A DNA stretch of 64,000 nucleotides from G965195345 sp965277625 (GTDB lineage: Bacteria > Pseudomonadota > Gammaproteobacteria > CAKMZV01), in contig OZ255827.1 of assembly GCA_965277625.1 (NCBI GenBank), positions 930,001-994,000 of the forward strand, given 5' to 3'. The position numbers were made by a program, and so were the translations under genes. Under the pieces are notes generated by a model, which had not been told where the DNA came from, did not search any database, and saw only the letters and a program-made list of their open reading frames with translations. Of the stretch, positions 49,285 through 58,303 are shown in pieces. Every line of letters begins with the position of its first letter. Position 1 is the first letter of the stretch.

Positions 49285-49992
49285 TCACCTGTGTTCATCG
49301 GTCAGATTGGATGTCTTAAGACCCAAAGTGCCGCTACTCAATTCATAGCAGTTAGACATGGCTTGAGCAATGGTTAAATCATGCGTGATCAGCACCAAGG
49401 ACAAACCTTCCTCACGACAGATATTGGTCAATTGTAGCATAACATTTTGAGCGTTATTTTCGTCCAGATTGCCCGTGGGTTCGTCTGCCAGAATGCATTC
49501 AGGGGAATTGACAATGGCGCGCGCAATGGCGACCCTTTGCCGTTCACCACCTGATAATGCGGCTGGAGTGTGGGTCAATCGATGGTCCATTTCAACCAAT
49601 TTCAGGCAGTGTTCAGCGCGTTTGAGCGCTTGCGCATAAGAGATACCCGCAATCAATTGAGGCATGGCAACGTTTTCTATGGCATTGAATTCGGGCAATA
49701 AATGGTGCAATTGATAGACAAAACCCAGATGTTGATTGCGCAACAAACTTAGGGCGGCATCATCGGCAAGGCTCAAGGATTGATTCAATAAGGACACTGA
49801 ACCACTGGTGGGCGAACTGAGTCCGCCTAATATTTGTAAGAGGGTGGTTTTGCCACTGCCTGATGCGCCCACAACCGAATTGGTCTGCCCTCGATGCACG
49901 GTTAAAGAGACGTCATTGAGGACGTGAATGGTGCTCTCACCCTGAATAAAGGATTTGCTGATATTGGCGGCCGTTAAAACAGGGTCATTCAT
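49285..49992 (-). CDS. lolD: Lipoprotein-releasing ATPase LolD
   Basis: 235 residues. ABC ATPase: Walker A GASGSGKTTL, the MacB/LolD-type opening ISKSFIQGESTIHVLNDVSL, signature LSGGERQRVAIARAI, Walker B ILADEPTGNLDE, HD switch LITHD. It powers release of lipoproteins from the inner membrane with LolC/E. Overlaps the lolC stop by eight bases. Confidence 0.94.
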   Translation of the reverse strand: MNDPVLTAANISKSFIQGESTIHVLNDVSLTVHRGQTNSVVGASGSGKTTLLQILGGLSSPTSGSVSLLNQSLSLADDAALSLLRNQHLGFVYQLHHLLPEFNAIENVAMPQLIAGISYAQALKRAEHCLKLVEMDHRLTHTPAALSGGERQRVAIARAIVNSPECILADEPTGNLDENNAQNVMLQLTNICREEGLSLVLITHDLTIAQAMSNCYELSSGTLGLKTSNLTDEHR

Positions 49993-51241
49993 AACGCAAT
50001 ACTTGTGCGGGTTCGACGTTTGAAGCTCTAATCGCTGGGTAAATGGTAGCGATAACGCTCATTAAAAATGCAAACAGACCAACTTCAACCACATCGGATA
50101 AGTTGATTTCGGCAGGGACTTTTGAAATGTAATACACATCGGCTGGAAAAAATTGCAAATTAAAGGTTTGTTCAATAAAAGGGATGATGGTACCTATATT
50201 ATCAGAGAGCACATAGCCACCTAAGCAGCCCAGCAGTGTGCCAATTAATCCTAAGGTAATGCCTTGGAAAATGAATAAGGTTGAAATATCTCGTGTGCGC
50301 GCCCCTTGTGTGCGTAAAATGGCAATGGCGCGTGCTTTCTCATTAACCATCATGACCATGGTCGAAACAATATTAAAGGCCGCAACGGCAATAATTAAGG
50401 CGACGACAATAAACATGATTCGTTTTTCTAACTGAATGGCTTGGAAAAAATTAGCGTGCTGCTGAGTCCAAGAAAGCGCGTAATAATCTTTATTTGGTAA
50501 GTAGGTATTGAGACTGTCAATGATTTGATTGACTTTAAAAAGATCATCGGTTTTTATTTGCAAACGACTGATTTTATCGCGCATGGAATAGAGTTTAGCC
50601 GCATCTTCTATATGAATGAATGCATAACCACTGTCGTATTCGTGCATGCCAACATTCAAAAGCCCTGTGACGGTAAATCGTTTGAGCCTGGGGACTGAGG
50701 CAATCAATCCAGAAGCGGGTTGTGGGATGACAAGGGTAATTTTATCGCCGATTGTGACCTTGAGCTCCGCGGCAAGCGCGACGCCCAAAATGACGTTAAA
50801 TTCGCCTGCATTTAAATCTTCTAAAGTGCCTTCTTCGATGTCCTCTGCAATGCTTGAAACGTCTGTTTCAATCGCAGGGTCAATGCCTTTGATCAATGCG
50901 CCTTTCACATTTTTACCGGCACTGAGCAGCGCTTGTTTTTCAATGAATGGTGCAACACCAACGATGTTGGGATGTTTTAGTAGGTCCGTCCTCACGCTTT
51001 GCCAGTTGGTCAAGTGATGGTCTTTTTCAAATATTGTCATGTGCGCGGTCATGCTTAAAATGCGTGTTCTGAGTTCGGTTTGAAAGCCATTCATGATCGA
51101 AAGCACAGTTATGAGCACGCTCACACCCAAAAATATGCCAATGATGGAAGTCAGTGAAATGAAATTAATAAATCGATTGTCTTGTTTTGCGCTGAGATAG
51201 CGAATGGCAATGCGAAAGATATAGGGCTTGGGCAAGAACAT
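49985..51241 (-). CDS. lolC: Lipoprotein-releasing permease LolC/LolE
   Basis: 418 residues from ATG 51241. Four membrane helices in MacB-type arrangement: first helix ISLTSIIGIFLGVSVLITVLSIMNGFQTELR, a large periplasmic domain, then FIVVALIIAVAAFNIVSTMVM, and the conserved KARAIAILRTQGA loop. Only one Lol permease gene is present, so this may act as a LolF-like homodimer, or the partner is elsewhere. Confidence 0.92.
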   Translation of the reverse strand: MFLPKPYIFRIAIRYLSAKQDNRFINFISLTSIIGIFLGVSVLITVLSIMNGFQTELRTRILSMTAHMTIFEKDHHLTNWQSVRTDLLKHPNIVGVAPFIEKQALLSAGKNVKGALIKGIDPAIETDVSSIAEDIEEGTLEDLNAGEFNVILGVALAAELKVTIGDKITLVIPQPASGLIASVPRLKRFTVTGLLNVGMHEYDSGYAFIHIEDAAKLYSMRDKISRLQIKTDDLFKVNQIIDSLNTYLPNKDYYALSWTQQHANFFQAIQLEKRIMFIVVALIIAVAAFNIVSTMVMMVNEKARAIAILRTQGARTRDISTLFIFQGITLGLIGTLLGCLGGYVLSDNIGTIIPFIEQTFNLQFFPADVYYISKVPAEINLSDVVEVGLFAFLMSVIATIYPAIRASNVEPAQVLRYE

Positions 51242-51247
51242 TGTCAA

Positions 51248-52252
51248 CTAAAAAATTCGATTAAATAGGGTTTTGAAAAAATCATCAGGGGTTTCAGTGT
51301 TTTCCCATGTTTGGATGGCTGGGTTTATGGGTATCCATTGGTTTTTGGTGTTTTGTTCTGCAAGCAACCAATTGAATCTTAAGTCGTTACCTTCGCCAAA
51401 ACGTAGATCTTGTAGGATGATGGTGTCGGCGTGTTGTTTATAACGATAAAACCCCCGATTAAACCAGAATAAACGTTTCAAACTGGGATTTCCTTTGATT
51501 TTAGAATATAAATGGGTATTTCTATCATACTTTTTAAATTGTACATGCGCTGCCCCTTTAAACAAAGAATAGTAGCCTTCATACCAATACTTGTCGTCAA
51601 CGGTAATAATGCGCCAGAGAAAGGTGGTCAATGGCGCTGCCGAAACCAACACCTTATCCTTGGGGAGTCGTTTCTGAGCCAAAATGTCAGGCGTCTGATA
51701 GCTGACCCATTGGTAAGCTGCCAACGAAAACATGGAATAAACGAGGGTGACGATTAGAGCATATTTGGACAGTTTGACACTGCGCCAATAAATCAAACCG
51801 ACAAAGGTGGCGAGCAGCAGCGGAAAAGTAAACAGCGGGTCAACGATGAATAAATTATTTAAGGCGTAGGGTTTGTCGGTGAACGGGAGAAAAATTTGAG
51901 TGCCATAAACTGTGAATAAGTCGATGAGTGAATGCGTTGTTAGAGCCAATACCACCACTAACAGCCAACGCCAATAAGCGGTTTTTGATTTTGTGTTCTT
52001 TTTCGGATAATGGATCAACCAGGGCAGCAGAGCGATTAAGGGGGCCACCATGAGTTGAATCAGCCAAGCATGGGAATAACCTCGATGTATGGCAAGGCTC
52101 TCCATATCGTTCAGAAAAGGTGAAAACAGAACATCTAAATCTGGGAGGGTGGCGATGATGCCGCCCCAAATAATGGCTTTGCGTTGTGCGGTTTTACCAA
52201 CAACAGCGTGTCCAATAACGGCGCCAAGGGTAAACTGAGTGATGGAATCCAC
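51248..52252 (-). CDS. Membrane-bound metal-dependent hydrolase, YdjM-like
   Basis: 334 residues. Multi-helix membrane protein of the DUF457/YdjM family: MDSITQFTLGAVIGHAV start, then PDLDVL, HRGYSHAWL with conserved His, and DLFTVYGTQIF. Function unknown. Sits between pyrE (6-base gap) and lolC (no gap), on the same strand. Confidence 0.82.
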   Translation of the reverse strand: MDSITQFTLGAVIGHAVVGKTAQRKAIIWGGIIATLPDLDVLFSPFLNDMESLAIHRGYSHAWLIQLMVAPLIALLPWLIHYPKKNTKSKTAYWRWLLVVVLALTTHSLIDLFTVYGTQIFLPFTDKPYALNNLFIVDPLFTFPLLLATFVGLIYWRSVKLSKYALIVTLVYSMFSLAAYQWVSYQTPDILAQKRLPKDKVLVSAAPLTTFLWRIITVDDKYWYEGYYSLFKGAAHVQFKKYDRNTHLYSKIKGNPSLKRLFWFNRGFYRYKQHADTIILQDLRFGEGNDLRFNWLLAEQNTKNQWIPINPAIQTWENTETPDDFFKTLFNRIF

Positions 52253-52258
52253 GTATTT

Positions 52259-52909
52259 TTACTGTCCAAATTCAGTGCGATAAGCCAGCATGTCAGTTAA
52301 CTTGGGATGTTTGATGGACTCCAAATATAGGATGATATGATTGATATTGATGATGCTGTAAACATCAATATTGTCGCGATTTTTTAATTCTAAGACACTT
52401 GATTGCTCGCCTTGTCCTTTTTCCATGCGATCTAAGGCGGTAAATACGGTTGTGGGCATGGCGTTTTCAGCTCGAATTTGTTCAATGGATTGACGGATGG
52501 CCGTCCCTGCCGTAATAACATCATCAATGATGAGCACCTTACCTTGTAATGTGCCGACCAGATTGCCGCCCTCGCCGTGTGTTTTGACTTCTTTGCGGTT
52601 ATAGGCGTAGTTGAGGTTCATACCCAATTTGTGGTAAATGTTCATGGTGCATAAGGCGGCAAGCGCAATGCCTTTGTATGCAGGGCCAAACAAACAATCG
52701 ATGTCTAAATTGAGGTCTTTATAGAGTTGGGTATAGGCGTTGGCCAAAATGGATAGGCTCTTACCGTCGGTTAAGGCACCCGCATTGAAAAAATACGGGC
52801 TGATTCGACCAGATTTTAAAGTGAAAGTGCCAAAATTTAGGGCATTTTTTTCAATGGCTTGTTCAATGAATTCTGCCTGATAATCTTGCAATGACTGGGC
52901 ATTAGTCAT
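52259..52909 (-). CDS. pyrE: Orotate phosphoribosyltransferase PyrE
   Basis: 216 residues. The start FIEQAIEKNALNFGTFTLKSGRISPYFFNAG, loop KEVKTHGEGGNLVG and the PRPP motif VLIIDDVITAGTAIR near residue 120 identify it. It converts orotate + PRPP to OMP in pyrimidine synthesis. Overlaps the hslV stop by eight bases. Confidence 0.96.
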   Translation of the reverse strand: MTNAQSLQDYQAEFIEQAIEKNALNFGTFTLKSGRISPYFFNAGALTDGKSLSILANAYTQLYKDLNLDIDCLFGPAYKGIALAALCTMNIYHKLGMNLNYAYNRKEVKTHGEGGNLVGTLQGKVLIIDDVITAGTAIRQSIEQIRAENAMPTTVFTALDRMEKGQGEQSSVLELKNRDNIDVYSIININHIILYLESIKHPKLTDMLAYRTEFGQ

Positions 52910-53456
52910 TGGATTGCTTTATGAGGGTATCAATGGTGAGATTGTTATTGGTGTAGATGCAAATATCTCCAGCAATATTGAGCGATTTTCTGACAATTTC
53001 TTCAGAAGTTAAGGTGCTATTTTCATACAGTGCGCGTGCAGAAGCAGAAGCAAAACCGCCCCCAGAACCAATGGCCATCAAATTATGTTCAGGCTCTAAT
53101 ACATCGCCCATGCCAGAAATGGCAAAGATGTTTTGCGGATCCGCGACCAACAGCATGGCCTCTAATTTGTGTAACATGCGATCACTGCGCCAATCGGTTG
53201 CCAGACGAACGGCGGCCAATTTCAAATTGCCTTGGTGTTCTTGCAGTTTTGATTCAAATTTTTCAAACAGTGTGAAGGCATCAGCCGTACTTCCAGCAAA
53301 ACCGGCAATAACTTGGTCTTTATAGAGCCGTCTGATTTTGTTGGCCGTTCCTTTAACGACCATGTTCCCAAGCGTCACTTGGCCGTCGCCGCCAATGGTC
53401 ACAGCGTTATCGCGTTTAACGGCTAAGATGGTTGTTCCGTGCATTTTTATGGTCAT
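52902..53456 (-). CDS. hslV: ATP-dependent protease subunit HslV
   Basis: 184 residues. The catalytic Thr is in MHGTTILAVKRD near residue 8; the matching N-terminal processing leaves Thr at the end. GGDGQVTLGNMVVKGTANKIRRLY and GSGGGFASASARAL follow. Start could be ATG 53456 or ATG 53444 (MHGTT). Normally forms HslUV with hslU immediately after; here pyrE follows instead and no hslU is in the window. Confidence 0.96.
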   Translation of the reverse strand: MTIKMHGTTILAVKRDNAVTIGGDGQVTLGNMVVKGTANKIRRLYKDQVIAGFAGSTADAFTLFEKFESKLQEHQGNLKLAAVRLATDWRSDRMLHKLEAMLLVADPQNIFAISGMGDVLEPEHNLMAIGSGGGFASASARALYENSTLTSEEIVRKSLNIAGDICIYTNNNLTIDTLIKQSND

Positions 53457-53466
53457 AATTTAAGGC

Positions 53467-54126
53467 TCAAGAGGTTTGAAGTTTTAATGTGGCTGAAGCG
53501 ATTTGCTCATACTGTTCAAGAAATTGTGTGTCTCTATTACCAGCAAAGCGTGTATTGTCTGTGCTGCCAAAGATCACAGCGCCGTATTTTCCTTGTGTGC
53601 CGAGCGGGACACAGCAGGCTGACTGATAAGCAGGGTTTTCAAATAATAAATTGCTTTGTTCCTCAGTGATTTCAATGGCACTGGGTTTGCTGCACTCAAA
53701 TTGATTCATCGGTTCGGCGAACCAGTCTAAAGTACCGAGATCAACCGATAATTGACTCAACCAAATCACGCATGCTTCGACGGATAAATGTTCAACTGAC
53801 GCTTCTTTTAAGGTTTCTAAACGGTTTGATTCGTCAGAGCGCAATACTTTGAGGATGATCTGATGCAAATGGGCAAAAAGCCGACTGTTTTCCTCAACGG
53901 TATCGGTGATATTGTTGAGTTGGGTGTGCAGCAATTGGTTTTTTTCCTGTGCCCGAGCAAGCTGATGTTGAATAAATGACGTCGAATTTGCCGAAGTCAT
54001 ATGGGGCAAATTTAACTGATCAAGCAATGCTTCGTTTTCACAAAAAAAGTTTTGATGTTGTTTTAAATAATCAATCACCATTTGTTTTAAATCTTGATCG
54101 GCTTGATCGGATAAATAACTATTCAT
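53467..54126 (-). CDS. DUF484 family protein
   Basis: 219 residues: an N-terminal helical segment (VIDYLKQHQNFFCENEALLDQLNLPHM) typical of DUF484, a central helix coiled region (RAQEKNQLLHTQLNNI) and a GAF-like C-terminal domain (ACCVPLGTQGKYGAVIFGSTD). Function unknown; usually next to xerC, here next to hslV. Overlaps the acyltransferase stop by four bases. Confidence 0.85.
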   Translation of the reverse strand: MNSYLSDQADQDLKQMVIDYLKQHQNFFCENEALLDQLNLPHMTSANSTSFIQHQLARAQEKNQLLHTQLNNITDTVEENSRLFAHLHQIILKVLRSDESNRLETLKEASVEHLSVEACVIWLSQLSVDLGTLDWFAEPMNQFECSKPSAIEITEEQSNLLFENPAYQSACCVPLGTQGKYGAVIFGSTDNTRFAGNRDTQFLEQYEQIASATLKLQTS

Positions 54127-55919
54127 TCTGTCGAATCCTTATTTGATTCAAGGGTGTGTTCACGCCATTTTAATAGACCATTTTCATCAGGTGCAACGTG
54201 CGGGAATGGAATGCGTTTCATTGAGCGCCGCGTCATTTTGTCCAAATCAACCATAATCATGCCGTCAATGCAATTATTAAAATTTGGATCGAGGCCAAAA
54301 CTGATGAATTCGGTGCCTTGATGGGTTAAGTCGCTGTATTGTTTATACATGGTTGGTACGCGCACTTGCCAAGTTTTTTTCAGGTGAGCATTGAGCGCTC
54401 TATAAGCACTTGCTGGGTTATCCCCCAATGTTTTGGCAAATTCTAAAGCCGATTCAGGGATTTGATAGGGATGTTTGGGCGTGGCGTAGGATTTGCCTTG
54501 TGGACCATGGTAGAGGTGGTAAAAAGCAACGATTGCTGCCTTGGCTTCTTCTGGGTAATTGTTGGAAAGACTGACGGGTCCAAACATATACTTTATTTCT
54601 GGGTGTCTGACCATGTACGCGCCAATGCCATACCAGAGCAGGTCCAAACTGCGATTGCCCCAATACCTTGGATTCACAAAACTTCGTCCCATTTCAACAC
54701 CTTGTTCGAGATAGGCCCGAGCGTCGTCACTAAAATCAACCAGTGTTGAAGTATAAAAACCTTTGAAGCCATGACTTTTTAAAATGGTGGCGCCATGTCC
54801 CATACGATAAGCGCCGGCAATTTCTAAATCGTCGGGGTTCCATAAAACCAAGTGTAAGTAGTATTCATCAAATTCGTCTAAATCTAAATTTTTGCCAGAC
54901 CCTTCACCAACCAACCTAAAGGCCAATTCACGAATGCGCCCAATTTCACGCAGAATGGCAGAATCTGAGCGGTACTCAACCAAGTATATTTCATGCCCAT
55001 CTGCGGTGGAACTCAATAAGTCTGATTGGCGAAGTTCTGTAATCAGATCGCCCTTATCGGCTGCATGGGAGATGGTTTTCTCGGTTTTGAATAATTGGTG
55101 TGTGCGCTTCTTTTTCGGCAACTGATACAAATGGGTACGCAACATCAGACTGAGCTGTTGACGATTGCGATGTTTGTGTTGTTCTAAGGATGAATAGGGG
55201 ATGATTTCTCCAATGCGAAAGCGCAAACTTTTGTAGTTTTGCTTCATCATTTCGTGTAACAGAAGGTAGGTTCCTAATGTTTTATAAATACTTGAAATGG
55301 AATAAAAAACGGCAGAGTTTCGGCCAGCTACGTGAATGGGTAGGATGGGTGATTTGGTTTTCTCAACAAAAAACAGAAAACCATTCAGCCATTCACCATC
55401 CTTAATACCAGTGGGGCGAATGCGCGACACTTCGCCCGCAGGAAAAATGACCACAACTTCTTCATTTTCTAAGGCCCGTATGATTTTGACAACAGGTGTT
55501 TTTGAAAAAGCGTTTTTGCTCATATTGTCTAAAGGGATGAATATTTGGCGCAAGGGTTCAAAAAATTCATACAAAAAGCTGTTGACCACCACTTTAACAT
55601 CCGGCCGTATTTCACTGATCAGCTTGACCAATGCCACACCGTCTAATGTACCGATGGGATGATTGGCAATAACGACCAAACGTCCAGTTTCAGGGATGTT
55701 TGCCCGTTCATGATTATTGACAAAATATGTGTAATTTAAACGTTGTAGCACTTTGGTGCAAAATTCCATGCCGCGCCATTGTTTATTTTGAACCATAAAT
55801 TCATTAACAATGTTTTCGTGAAACATGCGTTTCAATATGCGTATGATCAGCGGTCCAATGATTGGAATTTTGACAAGCGTCGGATGCTTTTCAGTAAATA
55901 TTTTAGAAATTTCAATCAT
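54123..55919 (-). CDS. PlsC + GNAT fusion acyltransferase (OlsF-like)
   Basis: 598 residues in two parts. The N-terminal part (about 60-280) is a PlsC-type acyltransferase with ANHPIGTLDG near 92 and FPAGEVSR near 160. The C-terminal part (about 300-520) is a GNAT-type acyltransferase (REIGRIRELAFRLVGEGSG, GVEMGRSFVNPRYWGN, LWYGIGAYM) like OlsB. This domain pair occurs in OlsF-type ornithine-lipid synthases, which make both acylation steps. A lipid product is therefore likely; the exact lipid is inference. Confidence 0.75.
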   Translation of the reverse strand: MIEISKIFTEKHPTLVKIPIIGPLIIRILKRMFHENIVNEFMVQNKQWRGMEFCTKVLQRLNYTYFVNNHERANIPETGRLVVIANHPIGTLDGVALVKLISEIRPDVKVVVNSFLYEFFEPLRQIFIPLDNMSKNAFSKTPVVKIIRALENEEVVVIFPAGEVSRIRPTGIKDGEWLNGFLFFVEKTKSPILPIHVAGRNSAVFYSISSIYKTLGTYLLLHEMMKQNYKSLRFRIGEIIPYSSLEQHKHRNRQQLSLMLRTHLYQLPKKKRTHQLFKTEKTISHAADKGDLITELRQSDLLSSTADGHEIYLVEYRSDSAILREIGRIRELAFRLVGEGSGKNLDLDEFDEYYLHLVLWNPDDLEIAGAYRMGHGATILKSHGFKGFYTSTLVDFSDDARAYLEQGVEMGRSFVNPRYWGNRSLDLLWYGIGAYMVRHPEIKYMFGPVSLSNNYPEEAKAAIVAFYHLYHGPQGKSYATPKHPYQIPESALEFAKTLGDNPASAYRALNAHLKKTWQVRVPTMYKQYSDLTHQGTEFISFGLDPNFNNCIDGMIMVDLDKMTRRSMKRIPFPHVAPDENGLLKWREHTLESNKDSTE

Positions 55920-55980
55920 TTATAAGAACGTCGGTTGTTTTTTCCTGTTGCGCTATTATCGCTGATGAAGGTGCTTTGTG

Positions 55981-56478
55981 TTATGTTGTCAGCCATAAGC
56001 GCAGTCTATTTGCTAAGGTCGTCGTGTAACCAACGCTGGTAAAAGCGATTTGTCTTTTAGAATTTAATATAAAGGTTGTTGGAACAGCGACACCGCCCCA
56101 GCTCTTCAACCAGTGACCCTCTGGATCGTAAGCAATGGCTGCCAAATTGAGTTGATGTTGTTGCGCAAATTGACTGACTTGTTGTGGACTTTCAGCAAAT
56201 ACAGCCACATTGATGACGGGATAACCGTCTTCAATAAGCGATTCAATATTATCCTTTTCAAAATAACAAACCTTGCACCAAGTTGCCCAAAAATGTACCA
56301 ATACGGGTTGGTCTGCGTATTGCGCCCAATCGATCGGTTCACCCGATAAATTGTATGCCACAGGCAGTTGAACTTGACCTTCTGCCAAGTCACGGGTTTG
56401 CCAAAAATGCAAGCCAATGAATAATGCGATAAACAGCGCAATATTGATTGCCCAAGTTTTGTTGAAAAAAAACTTCAT
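55981..56478 (-). CDS. Membrane-anchored thioredoxin-like protein (ScsD/TlpA type)
   Basis: 165 residues. N-terminal anchor (INIALFIALFIGLHFW), then a thioredoxin fold with the active site WATWCKVC and the cis-Pro region GVAVPTTFIL. The CKVC dithiol differs from CPHC of DsbA. Likely periplasmic thiol-disulfide exchange or reductase; substrate unknown. Confidence 0.82.
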   Translation of the reverse strand: MKFFFNKTWAINIALFIALFIGLHFWQTRDLAEGQVQLPVAYNLSGEPIDWAQYADQPVLVHFWATWCKVCYFEKDNIESLIEDGYPVINVAVFAESPQQVSQFAQQHQLNLAAIAYDPEGHWLKSWGGVAVPTTFILNSKRQIAFTSVGYTTTLANRLRLWLTT

Positions 56479-56497
56479 ACGTTTAATGAGGCATGTG

Positions 56498-57577
56498 CTA
56501 TTTCAAACAATCCTTATTTCTGTTTATGACCGCCGGCGCCAGTACATCGCGCAGCAATGTGGCGGTGGTGTCCCAGTCAAGGCAGGCATCAGTGATGCTA
56601 ACGCCATATTCCAATGGCTGACCTGGCACAACTTTTTGCTTACCCGCGTGTAGATTGCTTTCAATCATAATACCCATGATTTTGTGGGTGCCTTGTTCTA
56701 TTTGTTGGGCCACATTATGGGCTACATCGACTTGTTTATTATGATCTTTGGCGCTATTGGCATGAGAAAAATCCACCATGAGTTTTTGTGGCAGATCGTG
56801 CTGAGCCAGAAGTTCACAGCAGTTTGCAACCGATTGTGCATCATAATTTGGCCCATCTTTGCCACCTCTTAAAATCAAATGGCAGTCGGGGTTGCCAGAT
56901 GTTTGAAAGGAGGCTGTATGTCCTTGTTTGGTGTGGGACATGAAGATATGTGGGCGTGATGCTGACAATAACGCATCGACAGCAATTTGTAAATTGCCTT
57001 CGGTGCCGTTTTTAAACCCAACAGGGCAGGATAAGCCAGAGGACATTTCGCGGTGACCCTGACTTTCGGTTGTTCGAGCACCTATGGCGCCCCAAGCGAT
57101 CAAGTCAGAAATGTACTGCGGTGTCATTAAGTCTAAATATTCGGTTGCAGCAGGGACGCCGTGATCAGATACTTTGATCAGTAATTTACGCGCCAGGCGT
57201 AATCCTTTATTGATGTCGAATGTGGTGCTGTCTAAATCTGGGTCATTGATAAGACCTTTCCAGCCCACGGTTGATCTGGGTTTTTCAAAATAGATGCGCA
57301 TGACGATGAATAAACTGTCTTGCAATTCATCAGCCAATTGTTTGAGTTTTTGGGCGTATTCCCAAGCAGCTTCTGGGTCGTGAATGGAGCAGGGACCAAC
57401 AATAACCAGCAGGCGTTGATCGTTGCCCAATAATATGTCACGAATGGTTTGGCGCGCATTGGCCGTGGTTTGAGCGGCCACTTCTGTGATGGGAAATTCT
57501 TGATGAATTTCCACAGGCGCTGTGATTTGAGTGTGTTTGACAATTCTCAGGTCGTCAGTCGGGGGTAAGTTATTCAA
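56498..57577 (-). CDS. aroG: 3-deoxy-7-phosphoheptulonate synthase (AroG type)
   Basis: 359 residues. Class I DAHP synthase, first step of the shikimate pathway: VGPCSIHDPEAAWEYA near residue 60, FEKPRSTVGWKG near 97, GARTTESQGHREMSSG near 175, VDFSHANS near 270 and the closing CLDWD. Isozyme regulation (Phe, Tyr or Trp) cannot be read. Next to the thioredoxin-like gene by 19 bases. Confidence 0.95.
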   Translation of the reverse strand: MNNLPPTDDLRIVKHTQITAPVEIHQEFPITEVAAQTTANARQTIRDILLGNDQRLLVIVGPCSIHDPEAAWEYAQKLKQLADELQDSLFIVMRIYFEKPRSTVGWKGLINDPDLDSTTFDINKGLRLARKLLIKVSDHGVPAATEYLDLMTPQYISDLIAWGAIGARTTESQGHREMSSGLSCPVGFKNGTEGNLQIAVDALLSASRPHIFMSHTKQGHTASFQTSGNPDCHLILRGGKDGPNYDAQSVANCCELLAQHDLPQKLMVDFSHANSAKDHNKQVDVAHNVAQQIEQGTHKIMGIMIESNLHAGKQKVVPGQPLEYGVSITDACLDWDTTATLLRDVLAPAVINRNKDCLK

Positions 57578-57651
57578 GGTGCAAAATCCTAAGGCTAAAA
57601 TGTTTTAAAAATATTGATGTCGAATCAAAATAAAGCGTGATTGTAGCAAAT

Positions 57652-58191
57652 TCAGCCTTTTAATAGGACATAAACCGCACCTGTACCACCATCTTTAGGC
57701 AAACAGGAGGCATAAGCGAGTACAAAATCGACCTGTTCAAGCCAATGTGCCGTGTGTGCTTTTAATATGGGTTCACTATTGCTATTCAAGCCTTTGCCGT
57801 GAATGATTTTCACACATTTGAACTGTTTGGCATGAGATTGACGCAAAAATGTTTCAAATTTGCTGCGGCTTTGGACGACAGTTAAACCGTGTAAATCTAA
57901 ATGGGCTTTGATGGCTAATTTGCCTTTCTTGAGTCTAGTAAAGTCTGTCGCTAAGGTATGAGGTCGTTTAAAAGACAAATGAGACTGAACCAGTGTGTTG
58001 GATGTCGGATTGGATAAGCGCAGGCCTTTTTGAGGTTTTTGCGGAACACCCGTGGCGACTGGCTTTTTAGGGTCCGCTTCGGCTGGGGCAATGGTTGGGG
58101 CAATGGTTGGCGCAGGGGTTTGAACCCTATTGGAATCGGCCAAAGGTTTTACCTTTTGTATAAATGCTTTAAATGGATCCATGGAGGACAT
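57652..58191 (-). CDS. Smr domain protein
   Basis: About 179 residues from ATG 58191 (MSSMDPFKAFIQ; ATG 58182 is also possible). A disordered Pro/Ala-rich start, with an API/TIAP repeat (IAPTIAPAEAD), then a C-terminal Smr domain: LDLHGLTVVQSR near 115, the nuclease-associated KIIHGKGLNSN near 150 and GGTGAVYVLL at the end. Resembles SmrA/SmrB-type endonucleases acting on nicked or collided-ribosome RNA. Divergent from surE. Confidence 0.85.
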   Translation of the reverse strand: MSSMDPFKAFIQKVKPLADSNRVQTPAPTIAPTIAPAEADPKKPVATGVPQKPQKGLRLSNPTSNTLVQSHLSFKRPHTLATDFTRLKKGKLAIKAHLDLHGLTVVQSRSKFETFLRQSHAKQFKCVKIIHGKGLNSNSEPILKAHTAHWLEQVDFVLAYASCLPKDGGTGAVYVLLKG

Positions 58192-58303
58192 ATCTATACT
58201 CAACGATTTGGTTTTTATGGTTATAATGCGCATCTTCTAAGCGTGAATTGGCATGCGTTATGTCATGCCATAAGCGAAATTCTAATTATACAAAACTTCA
58301 ACC

